Shown piece after piece: positions 38,189-44,430 of a stretch of 44,430 bases of DNA. Source of the DNA: Rossellomorea vietnamensis (lineage in GTDB: Bacteria; Bacillota; Bacilli; Bacillales; Bacillaceae_B). The notes below the pieces were generated by a model, which worked only from the letters and a program-made list of their open reading frames with translations, made no database searches and had not been told where the DNA came from. The position numbers and the translations under genes are program-made. The stretch spans positions 1-44,430 of the forward strand of contig NZ_VTEH01000008.1 of assembly GCF_008180615.1 (NCBI RefSeq). The letters run 5' to 3'. Position 1 is the stretch's first letter; each line of letters starts with the position of its first letter.

Positions 38189-38246
38189 CTTTACCACGTT
38201 AAAGCAATAAGAGGAACTGTCTCTTTTTTTGTTTAACGTGGTAAAG
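38189..38246. terminator. Large hairpin with an internal terminator
   Basis: CTTTACCACGTTAAA (38189-38203) and TTTAACGTGGTAAAG (38232-38246) are perfect 15-base complements. The 28-base loop contains AGAGgaactgtCTCT followed by TTTTTTT. Nested stems like this end transcription after the MFS gene and may compete. Confidence 0.75.
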
Positions 38247-38274
38247 AACCACAGATTCTAACGGTTCTTTATTT

Positions 38275-38447
38275 AAAGCTGTTTTCGTATATATTGTTGC
38301 TTTCGGATATCCCCAATACTAAGAATTTTATCTTTACCGGGGAAGAGCAGCTCTTATCTTTTCGATATTACCGTATTTTTTCCTTCTTGGTATTGATATT
38401 TCTTCGGAATATTATCAAATAGCAACAAAGTTTATGAAAAGAGCCTT
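38275..38447 (+). mobile_element. MITE-like element, copy D (type 1)
   Basis: A 173-bp element from AAAGCTGTTTTCGTATATAT to AGCAACAAAGTTTATGAAAA then GAGCCTT. It is flanked by ATTT (38271-38274 and 38448-38451) as a 4-bp target duplication. Its interior matches copy A (GGATATCCCCAATACTAAG, GAGCAGCTCTTATCTTTTC). Confidence 0.85.
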
Positions 38448-38476
38448 ATTTTAATGATATCAGACTTTAATATACT

Positions 38477-38881
38477 CTATCCTATCTGCCATTTAACTGC
38501 TTCCACCCTGGTTCCTGAATTGGGAGCTGATGTGAGTTCAAACTCATCCATGATTGTCTTGACACCGGGAAGACCGGCACCAAGACTTCCAGATGTAGAA
38601 TATCCTTTTTGCATGGCCTTTTCGATATCTGGTATCCCGCATCCCTGATCTAATGAAATAATTCTAATCCCTTTTTTCCGCTCCTCTTCCAATAATTCAA
38701 ATTCAATGTGGCCGCAGCCAGCATACCTGTAAATATTTCTTGAAAGTTCCGAAACGACTGTCAAAATTCTCGCTTGATTGGTTAAGCTGAACTGTAATTG
38801 TTGAGCGATCTCTCTTCCTTTTTTCCGTGCGGCAACGATATCAGCTTCCTCCCTTATATGAATAACAAGCGTGTTATCCAT
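38477..38881 (-). CDS. RsbT-like serine kinase / anti-sigma regulatory protein
   Basis: A 134-residue GHKL-fold kinase closely resembling RsbT, the switch kinase of the stressosome. It has ADIVAARKKGREIAQQL, the N-box VVSELSRNIYRYAG, the G1 box DQGCGIPDIEKAMQKGYST and the G2 region GSLGAGLPGVKTIMDEF. RsbT phosphorylates RsbS/RsbR and then activates the phosphatase RsbU. No rsbR, rsbS or rsbU lies nearby, so this is an orphan paralogue. ATG 38881 is preceded by GGAGTCGCAAGGT. It is a single minus-strand gene. Confidence 0.88.
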   Translation of the reverse strand: MDNTLVIHIREEADIVAARKKGREIAQQLQFSLTNQARILTVVSELSRNIYRYAGCGHIEFELLEEERKKGIRIISLDQGCGIPDIEKAMQKGYSTSGSLGAGLPGVKTIMDEFELTSAPNSGTRVEAVKWQIG

Positions 38882-39297
38882 ACCTTGCGACTCCTTGAAG
38901 ACCTGCTGAATACCTATTCAGAATAATCACAAAATTTTTCATAATCTCTTCACTCCATTAAGCTTTTTCGTTTTTTAATATAAAAAAAGCCAAAAAGAGG
39001 GGAGGCACCCCATCTTTTTGGCTCATGACTAGTTCTTTGCCCAGTTCATCAGGCCAACTATAAAAATTCAGCTCTCTGTCTGTATTTAACTTACCGTTAG
39101 AATATGTTCTGCTGACACTCCAAACCCACGTGTGGACTCCAGCTTCATATCCTTTGTCCGATCATGGAAATTTCTTCGATTGTTCCATTATAACGGAATG
39201 CTTCCTTTATATATATAGAATTCGTTAATTGGCAGGAAAAACCTTTTTTATTTATAAACATTTTTAAAATCACTTTTTTTCTAAAAACCAAATAAAC
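38882..39297. other. Interval with no confirmed gene
   Basis: It contains a minus-strand terminator at 38982-39023. It also contains a minus-strand frame from ATG 39188 to TAA 38958, broken only by TGA at codon 9 (MEQSKKFP-U-SDKGYEAG). The frame runs through the terminator, has a poorly spaced ribosome binding site and lacks a clear SECIS hairpin. It is not called as a gene. Confidence 0.4.
38982..39023 (-). terminator. Minus-strand terminator of an unidentified transcript
   Basis: On the minus strand AGCCAAAAAGA / TCTTTTTGGCT is followed by TTTTTTTATATT; the loop holds GGGG...CCCC. It lies upstream of the rsbT-like gene, so something short is transcribed from the right. Confidence 0.8.
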
Positions 39298-39323
39298 ACC
39301 CCTGATCCTTGGGGACAGGGGAG
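39298..39323 (-). terminator. Terminator after the 44-residue gene
   Basis: CCCCTG / CAGGGG stem, with TGTTTATTTGG following on the minus strand. Confidence 0.6.
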
Positions 39324-39331
39324 TTTTGATA

Positions 39332-39466
39332 TCATTTTAATTTGTTTTTGATGTCCTGCTGGGTTATATCACTTCGAATGGCCGCATCCTTTGCAAAATC
39401 TTCATTGAAAGCTTTATTTCTTGGATATTTGTTTTTCCGTTCTCGGTTATCATTTTTATTTGTCAT
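39332..39466 (-). CDS. Small hypothetical protein, 44 residues
   Basis: AAAGGAGG lies about 10 bases before ATG 39466. The product, MTNKNDNRERKNKYPRNKAF followed by NEDFAKDAAIRSDITQQDIK, is very polar and charged with no membrane segment. It looks like the small acid/base-rich proteins common in spore formers, but I cannot place it in a family. A terminator follows. The frame upstream of 39466 has no binding site. Confidence 0.62.
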   Translation of the reverse strand: MTNKNDNRERKNKYPRNKAFNEDFAKDAAIRSDITQQDIKNKLK

Positions 39467-39549
39467 AGTGAACAACCTCCTTTCCATAATAATCTTTTCA
39501 AACTTACTACTGATTATGTACGGGAGGGAAGGACCTTCAGTAAAATTAA

Positions 39550-39772
39550 AAGGCTGTTTTTGCAAAGATTGTGGCTATTTTAAAATTAATGGATTTTCGC
39601 TCCAGGCGTGCGACTACAATCCTTCTAAGTGAAAATTAGGAGGAGGTAAAATAGTATTCAAAGCAACAACCTTTTAGGAAAGTGACTTCGATTTTTTGTA
39701 TTTTTTTCTTCTTGAGATTGATATTTCTTCGGAATTAGTATCAAAAAGCAGCAAAGTTTACGAAAAGAGCCA
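39550..39772 (+). mobile_element. MITE-like element, copy E (hybrid of types 1 and 2)
   Basis: The left part (AAGGCTGTTTTTGCAAAGAT, ATGGATTTTCGCTCCAGGCG, CAAAGCAACAACCTTTTAGG) matches the type 2 element at 20641. From about 39690 the right part (GATATTTCTTCGGAATTAGT, AGCAGCAAAGTTTACG, AAAAGAGCC) matches type 1 copy D. No target duplication can be read. Confidence 0.75.
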
Positions 39773-39854
39773 ATTATAAAGACGATTGGATACAAGCATT
39801 TGTTTCTTTTCCTTTCTATACGGTAAAATAGCTAATAGAAATGAGGGATAGTAA

Positions 39855-40901
39855 TTGAATATTTTTTTAACCGGAGCCACGGGTTTTGTAGGCAAAAAAT
39901 TAACGGAAGAATTATTAAATGACGACCACAGATTGTATGTCCTTTGCAGGAACGAAAAAAAAGCAAATATGTTTATTAACGAAATCCCACCTGCTTTCAG
40001 AAAAAACGTAAACTGTGTGATAGGAGATTTAAGCTCAAGTCTGCTTGGGCTGGACATGAAAGAAGCCGAGAATTTGAAAGGGAAAGTTGAGGCCATTTAT
40101 CATATGGCAGCCTACCTTTCTTTTGACCCTGAACAGCATAAGGAGACCTTTGATGTCAACCTGGAAGGAACCAGGAGGGCATTGGAATTCTCAGAGAAAA
40201 TTGAATGCAGAAGATTTCTTTATGTGAGCACAGCCTATACAGTAGGAATGGAAACAGCGGGAAAAGAAGAGCTGTACAGTTCCGAAAGAAGGTTTGTGAA
40301 CCACTATGAAGAATCAAAAAATCATGCGGAACATCTAGTGCATTCCTTTAAGGACAGAATGGAGGTCGTCATCCTTAGGCCATCCATCATTATCGGGGAT
40401 TCTAGAACAGGTGAAGCAGACACCACCTTTGGTGTATATGGCTTGCTGAAAGCAGCTTCACTGCTCAAGCGGAAAGTGTCAAAGAAGGATGGATGGGAAG
40501 ATAACATTTACCGTTTTCTTGGAGAAAAGGAATTGAGGATGAATCTCGTCCCCGTTGATTATGTAGCTGGTGTATTAAAGGAAGCATTGACACTTGGGGA
40601 AAATGGAAAGATTTATAACATTACGGATCCGTCCCCTCTTAAACAGAAAGAGATTTTTCAAGTCGTGAAAGAAGTGCTGGAGTTCCCAAATCTAGAGCTG
40701 GTTCCTTTCTCTCAAAAGGACAAGTTGAGCGACCTTGAGAATTCATTGAATGAAGCACTCGGTATATTCAAGCACTATTTTACACGGGAACTTCATTTCC
40801 CTTGCCATAATACGCTCTCCTTGCTAAAAAGAGCCGGCAAGAAGCAGTTGAAATTAGATCACGATAACCTGAAATTCATCCTGGGAAGCTATAAAAAGTA
40901 A
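39855..40901 (+). CDS. Extended SDR / thioester-reductase-like NAD(P)-binding protein
   Basis: A 348-residue Rossmann protein. The N-terminal MNIFLTGATGFVGKKLTEEL has the GxxGxxG nucleotide site. IYHMAAYLSFD and FLYVSTAYTVG precede the catalytic HYEESKNHAEHL (Tyr-x3-Lys), and VVILRPSIIIGDSRTGEADT follows. The order resembles fatty acyl-CoA/thioester reductase (Lys2/male-sterility) SDRs rather than sugar epimerases. The substrate is unknown. The start is TTG at 39855 with GAGGGAT upstream. It is a single gene between two MITE-like elements. Confidence 0.86.
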   Translation: MNIFLTGATGFVGKKLTEELLNDDHRLYVLCRNEKKANMFINEIPPAFRKNVNCVIGDLSSSLLGLDMKEAENLKGKVEAIYHMAAYLSFDPEQHKETFDVNLEGTRRALEFSEKIECRRFLYVSTAYTVGMETAGKEELYSSERRFVNHYEESKNHAEHLVHSFKDRMEVVILRPSIIIGDSRTGEADTTFGVYGLLKAASLLKRKVSKKDGWEDNIYRFLGEKELRMNLVPVDYVAGVLKEALTLGENGKIYNITDPSPLKQKEIFQVVKEVLEFPNLELVPFSQKDKLSDLENSLNEALGIFKHYFTRELHFPCHNTLSLLKRAGKKQLKLDHDNLKFILGSYKK

Positions 40902-40921
40902 GTCTTAGAACTTTAAAACAT

Positions 40922-41094
40922 TAGGCTCTTTCGTAAACTTTGTTTTTATTTTAGACTAATTCTGAAAAAATACAATAATTCACCAGAATAACCTAGTAAA
41001 CAGGAAAAGAAGAGAACTGCTATCTCAGAATATAAGAGAAACCCTTAGTATACGGGGATATTCGAAAGCAACAATGTATGGGAATACAGCCAAG
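40922..41094 (-). mobile_element. MITE-like element, copy F (type 1, reverse)
   Basis: It reads in reverse relative to copy A. TAGGCTCTTTCGTAAACTTTG is at the left, and AAACCCTTAGTATACGGGGA with GAAAGCAACAATGTATGGG is near the right end. Length is close to 173 bp. No clean target duplication is seen. Confidence 0.75.
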
Positions 41095-41156
41095 CATTTA
41101 AAGGGACAGTCCCTTTTTGCGCTCTAAAGCGTTGAAGCATTGAAAGGAGGAAGAGG

Positions 41157-41669
41157 ATGCAGCCATTACCGGATCATTTACAGAAGAATCTTGATATTGT
41201 GTTTATCGGTTTCAATCCGAGCCTTAAATCCGGGGAAATCGGCCATAACTATGCAAATCGCAGTAATCGATTCTGGAAAATCCTCCATCTTTCTGGGCTG
41301 ACTCCAAGGCAATACGCACCACAGGAAGATTCGACCTTAATGGAATTGGGGTATGGACTGACAAATATCGTGGAGCGGCCGACAAAAGAAGCTGCTGACA
41401 TAACCAAAGAGGAGTACAGCGAGGGAAGGGGCATTCTCAAAAAAAAGCTGCAATTAAACGCACCTAGAATAGCCTGCTATGTCGGGAAAGGGGTGTATCA
41501 ACAATTTTCACAAAAACGAAAGATAGATTGGGGCGTACAGGAGAAGTCTGTCGTGGATGGTGTGGTCGATTTCGTTGCTCCCTCATCCAGCGGACTCGTA
41601 AGGATGAAAAAAGATGAAATCGTCTCTATCTACAAAGAACTGAACTTGCTGAAGAAACGAGAAACGTAA
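41157..41669 (+). CDS. mug: Mismatch-specific uracil/thymine-DNA glycosylase (Mug type)
   Basis: A 170-residue DNA glycosylase that removes U or T opposite G. The catalytic GFNPSLKSGEIGHNYANRSN region (GINPG/N-type motif I) is near residue 18, FWKILHLSGLTP follows, and the C-terminal loop VAPSSSGLVRM corresponds to the intercalation motif. Length is that of E. coli Mug. AAAGGAGG precedes ATG 41157. A terminator overlaps its stop codon. It is a single gene. Confidence 0.9.
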   Translation: MQPLPDHLQKNLDIVFIGFNPSLKSGEIGHNYANRSNRFWKILHLSGLTPRQYAPQEDSTLMELGYGLTNIVERPTKEAADITKEEYSEGRGILKKKLQLNAPRIACYVGKGVYQQFSQKRKIDWGVQEKSVVDGVVDFVAPSSSGLVRMKKDEIVSIYKELNLLKKRET

Positions 41670-41697
41670 CCGAAGATAACACCTCTTCGGTTCTTTT
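41668..41697 (+). terminator. Terminator after mug
   Basis: AACCGAAG / CTTCGGTT stem with an 8-10 base loop, then CTTTT. Confidence 0.8.
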
Positions 41698-41701
41698 CAT
41701 T

Positions 41702-41830
41702 GGCTGTTTTTCGTAAGGTAAATTTCGTAAACTTTGTAGCTATTTGATAGTAGTTACCCAAAATAGGCCCATAATAAACCGGGAAAATCCTGTTAAACAA
41801 GAGACTCAAGGCCTGCTATTTGCAAATCTA
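41702..41830 (-). repeat. Degenerate MITE-like element, copy G
   Basis: GGCTGTTTTTCGTAAGG and TTTCGTAAACTTTGTAGCTA then TTTGATAGTAG match the inverted right end of type 1 elements, with a short duplication. The left half is eroded. Confidence 0.55.
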
Positions 41831-41972
41831 GTATTAGACATTTCTTCAATAAATAAGAGAGTTTAATTCCTTGAAATTTATTTACTAATTTTGCTTTCCA
41901 AGAATATCGGTTACCAAGTATAGTATTTATAGGAAATATAGTCCAATATAGTGGGGAAGGGGGAGCCCCCTT

Positions 41973-42840
41973 GTGAATACAAGCGAAACCTTAACTAAAC
42001 AACTAGCAAAGGATAAGATTCTAGGCTGTGTTGTTTCAAAGAAAAATAAGGTCGTATTTCAATACTATAAAAATCGAAAAATTGCAGGGAAACACCACAA
42101 AATCAATTCCTGTACAAAAAGCCTCCTGTCTGCCCTGTATGGAATCGCTTTTGACAAAGGATAACTGAAAGATATACATCAGCCGATTATGGATTACTTC
42201 CCACGAGAAATGAGCCTGCTAAAGATTCTAAGAAAGATGAGTTGACCATCTATCATTTATTAACTATGACAGCTGGATTTCACTTTTCTGAATGGGAGGA
42301 ATGGAATGGTTTTGCGTCAATGATGCAGGGAGGGGGATACGGTACACTTTGTATTGAAACGTGAGTTGACACAACCGCCTGGTAAAAGTATGAGTTACTA
42401 CTCTGGCTGTTCTCACCTCCTAACCTGTATCCTGCAGGAGGCAGCCGGAGAAACAGCATTTCAATTTGCCCGGAGAGAATTATTTAATCCTTAGCTATGA
42501 AAAATATCATATGGCACAATGACAACAAGGGAGTGAACAGGCGACCTGATGGGATGAGGATGACATTAGAAGACATGCTTAAATTTGGGAAGCTATTTTC
42601 ACATAACGGAGTAGTGGATGGGCGGAGGCACATTTCTGAGTCCTGGATAGCAGAATCTCTCAAGCCCCGCTTTCTAACATATGAACATATTGGATATTAC
42701 GGTTACCATTGATAGACCTCCAAAATTGATGAAAAAAACCTGATCTCCACTATCAAAACCTCTATCACTTTGCTTTGGGACATGGTGGACAATATATCAT
42801 CATCGTACCATCCATGGACATCGTTTGTGTATAGTCAGTG
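41973..42840 (+). pseudogene. Decayed serine hydrolase (beta-lactamase/class C family)
   Basis: It starts GTG 41973. The first part has the class C-like active site NSCTKSLLSALYGIAF (S-x-x-K). A TAA at 42162 stops it. Further frames supply NEPAKDSKKDELTIYHLLTM followed by TAGFHFSEWEEWNG, then RELTQPPGKSMSYYSGCSHL (Y-x-G/N-like). These are followed by DGMRMTLEDMLKFGKLFSHN and finally FALGHGGQYIIIVP. At least one nonsense codon and three frameshifts separate the pieces, so the gene is dead. Its order and content match beta-lactamase-related hydrolases of Bacillus. Confidence 0.85.
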
Positions 42841-42915
42841 AAATGTATCACGCTTCTCTTAAGCCTCTTTCACTTTTTAAAAAGTTCATTTTACCCAGCC
42901 ATGAGGAGGATTGGT

Positions 42916-43278
42916 ATGATTAAAAGCGAGATTGTTCAATATTTCGTCGTAAATAAAGAATTAAATATGTCAGCTGGAAAAATTGGAGCGCAAACGGCTC
43001 ATGCAGCAACCATCAGTACGATTGACCTTCTTTCGGATTCGTCTGTATTTCCGGACTTACGAGATGACTTTATCTTATGGTATCAAACCGGAATGACCAA
43101 AATTGTTCTAAGAGGAAGACAGAAAGATTTAGAAAAATTAGCGGAGAAAGGCTATTACTATGTCCATGACAGTCTGAGAACAGAAATTGCTTCTGGTTCT
43201 TTGACCGTCGTCGCCCTGCCCCCGATGCCCAAGCCTGAAGCCAAAGAAATAGTAGGAAACTTGTCTTTGTTTAAGTAG
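42916..43278 (+). CDS. PTH2-type peptidyl-tRNA hydrolase
   Basis: A 120-residue protein of the PTH2 family. VVNKELNMSAGKIGAQTAHA is the catalytic N-terminal segment, TKIVLRGRQKDLEKL follows, and the YVHDSLRTEIASGSLTVVAL region carries the conserved D and T-x-GS. PTH2 frees tRNA from stalled peptidyl-tRNA in archaea and eukaryotes. In Bacillaceae it occurs beside the usual bacterial Pth. The start at 42916 has GAGGAGG upstream, and a 26-codon upstream extension overlaps the dead hydrolase. It is a single gene. Confidence 0.85.
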   Translation: MIKSEIVQYFVVNKELNMSAGKIGAQTAHAATISTIDLLSDSSVFPDLRDDFILWYQTGMTKIVLRGRQKDLEKLAEKGYYYVHDSLRTEIASGSLTVVALPPMPKPEAKEIVGNLSLFK

Positions 43279-43406
43279 CTTTTTTACTAAATTTATTTTA
43301 TAGCTGAATGCTGAATGAAGATTTCTATGACTTTCAAGCAGTCCGGTTTAACCATGTTCAAAGAAGGAAAAACACCCTATTGAAAGTGACGAAAGGGGAT
43401 TTAAGA

Positions 43407-43742
43407 ATGTTTTCTAGAATAGACACAGTCATATTGAATGTAAAAAATTTAGATGATGCTAGGAAATGGTATCAGGAAACATTGGAACTGGAAGAAGTTT
43501 TCGATGGAGGAAACCATGTCGTTTTCAAAGTGGGACAGGGGGAAACGCCTATCACCATTATTGAGGGAAAAACAGGAGCTTCAGCAGTGAAACCTATACT
43601 TTTTTCCGAAGCGATTGAAGAAACTCAGTTAAAGTTAAAGGGCCTGGGGGTTGAGGTGGGTTCACTTGAACAAGACGGAACCGTTACGTTTTTTTCTTTC
43701 AGTGATCCAGACGGCAATAAATTTGAAGTTTGCCATTTTTAG
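43407..43742 (+). CDS. VOC family protein
   Basis: A 111-residue glyoxalase-fold protein: IDTVILNVKNLDDARKWYQE at the N terminus, VVFKVGQGETPITIIEG in the middle, and FFSFSDPDGNKFEVCHF at the end with the metal-ligand Glu. It is distinct from the VOC protein at 20917. AAAGGGG precedes ATG 43407. The longer frame to 43308 lacks a site. A terminator follows. Confidence 0.86.
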   Translation: MFSRIDTVILNVKNLDDARKWYQETLELEEVFDGGNHVVFKVGQGETPITIIEGKTGASAVKPILFSEAIEETQLKLKGLGVEVGSLEQDGTVTFFSFSDPDGNKFEVCHF

Positions 43743-43820
43743 ATAAGAGAAATTCAAGGACTTTCTGAGCATTGAATTTAGAAGGCTCTGTCCTTGATAA
43801 ATTTGAATATAATCACATAC

Positions 43821-43852
43821 AAAAAAGCAGAGCAAGGATTTGCTCTGCTTTT
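43821..43852. terminator. Bidirectional terminator
   Basis: AAAAGCAGAGCA / TGCTCTGCTTTT stem with a short AGGATT loop between the VOC gene and the convergent repeat-protein gene. Confidence 0.88.
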
Positions 43853-43854
43853 CA

Positions 43855-44430
43855 TCACCAAAAGAATCTTCTAGGCATACCTGGGTTCATACCGAAAGAG
43901 CCGGGCATACCAAACCCTTGAGAGGGACCGCCTCCCATAAATGGCTGTCCGGCAGCTCCTTGCGATGGTCCTGCTTGATACGGTCCATATGGAATACCAG
44001 GACCATATCCCGAATTGCCAGCACCTTGCATAGTTGGGGGAGCGAAACCTCCTCCACTTTGCTGCCCATAAGATTGATAGGGACCGACTCCCATTCCACC
44101 TTGAAATTGGCCGGTACCATTGCTCACTGTAGCGCCATTCATAGGGTAGGAGTTCATGGTTGTCATCTGATTCTGTTGAGAAGGGTTCATTCCCTGCTGA
44201 CTTCCATACATATCGGATGGATTCATCCCTTGCTGCATGCCATACATTTCGGATGGGGTCATTCCTTGCTGACTTCCATACATATCACTCGGATTCATTC
44301 CCTGCTGCATGCCGTACATATCGGATGGGTTTACTCCCTGCTGCATTCCGTCCATATCAGTTGGGTTCATTCCCTGCTGCATGCCGTACATATCGGATGG
44401 ATTCATTCCCTGCTGCGTGCCGTACATATC
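43855..44430 (-). CDS. Met/Gln/Gly-rich tandem-repeat protein, partial
   Basis: The frame ends at 43855 and runs off the right edge of the window, so the true start is not visible. About seven units of a 12-residue repeat, MYGMQQGMNPSD, are followed by a Gly/Gln/Pro-rich segment (GGGFAPPTMQGAGNSGYGPG) and an end in MPRRFFW. The repeat units differ by single residues (MYGS, NPTD, TPSE). Low-complexity proteins like this in spore formers often belong to spore coat or exosporium; that is only a guess. There is no membrane segment in the visible part. Confidence 0.75.
   Translation of the reverse strand, partial: DMYGTQQGMNPSDMYGMQQGMNPTDMDGMQQGVNPSDMYGMQQGMNPSDMYGSQQGMTPSEMYGMQQGMNPSDMYGSQQGMNPSQQNQMTTMNSYPMNGATVSNGTGQFQGGMGVGPYQSYGQQSGGGFAPPTMQGAGNSGYGPGIPYGPYQAGPSQGAAGQPFMGGGPSQGFGMPGSFGMNPGMPRRFFW
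44178..44430 (-). repeat. Tandem 36-bp repeats inside the right-edge gene
   Basis: About seven direct copies of a 36-bp unit (minus strand, one version contains CAGCAGGGAATGAATCC then GATATGTACGG) with a few substitutions each. The array continues past the window edge and is a likely site of length variation between strains. Confidence 0.85.

Overview
The window looks like chromosomal DNA of a low-GC Gram-positive bacterium of the Bacillaceae. The signs are strong AGGAGG-type ribosome binding sites, frequent TTG and GTG starts, T-box leaders, and many proteins of B. subtilis type (YrkE/F/H/I/J, AroA with fused chorismate mutase, an RsbT paralogue, a YndM-like protein, a soluble YfmS-like chemoreceptor). 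It is mostly accessory and housekeeping genes in short units separated by intrinsic terminators and dispersed repeats. No rRNA, tRNA, CRISPR array, phage or replication origin was seen.

Layout. 0.3-2.3 kb: a group II intron on the minus strand, lodged inside a palindromic Bacillus-type repeat. 2.6-6.7 kb: a nucleotidyltransferase-like gene, a nested double repeat, a padR-chrA chromate module with an operator-like palindrome, and a broken DUF2268 protease gene. 6.9-12.6 kb: a SWIM-SNF2 helicase, a 59-residue ORF, a DUF2512 membrane protein and a CorC/HlyC-type CBS protein. 13.1-14.8 kb: a promoter, two tandem T-box riboswitches that both appear to specify tyrosine, and bifunctional DAHP synthase. 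14.9-24.6 kb: single genes (DUF3231, TraB family, two small kinases, OsmC, VOC, SGNH hydrolase, an AbrB/zinc-ribbon/CHAD fusion, a soluble chemoreceptor). 25.2-33.2 kb: a large sulfane-sulfur (persulfide) cluster. 33.5-44.4 kb: membrane and transport genes, an RsbT paralogue, an SDR protein, a Mug-type glycosylase, a decayed serine hydrolase, a PTH2-type peptidyl-tRNA hydrolase, and a repeat-rich protein that runs off the window.

The sulfur cluster encodes a CstR-type repressor (Cys31 and Cys60), two rhodanese-metallo-beta-lactamase persulfide dioxygenase-like proteins, three TusA modules, a DsrE protein, four further rhodanese domains (one without its cysteine) and a TauE/SafE exporter. Six copies of an ATACC-N5-GGGTA-like palindrome sit in front of its transcription units. 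In one case the palindrome fills the spacer of a near-consensus promoter. This implies one persulfide-responsive regulon.

The most unusual signal is in-frame UGA codons that look like selenocysteine. An OsmC gene (codon 67, at the first catalytic Cys position) and a HesB/IscA-like gene (codon 36, in GIG-U-GG) each carry a UGA followed by a hairpin with the same geometry and a UGGAG or UGGAU loop. Directly after the HesB gene lies a 49-codon gene for a tiny membrane protein with two in-frame UGAs (codons 12 and 30). I do not recognise this protein, and it is the best candidate for a novel selenoprotein here. A mobile MITE-like family is also well supported: about 27-bp terminal inverted repeats, about 174 bp long, 4-bp target duplications CACA, TCGG and ATTT, and one copy inserted into another.
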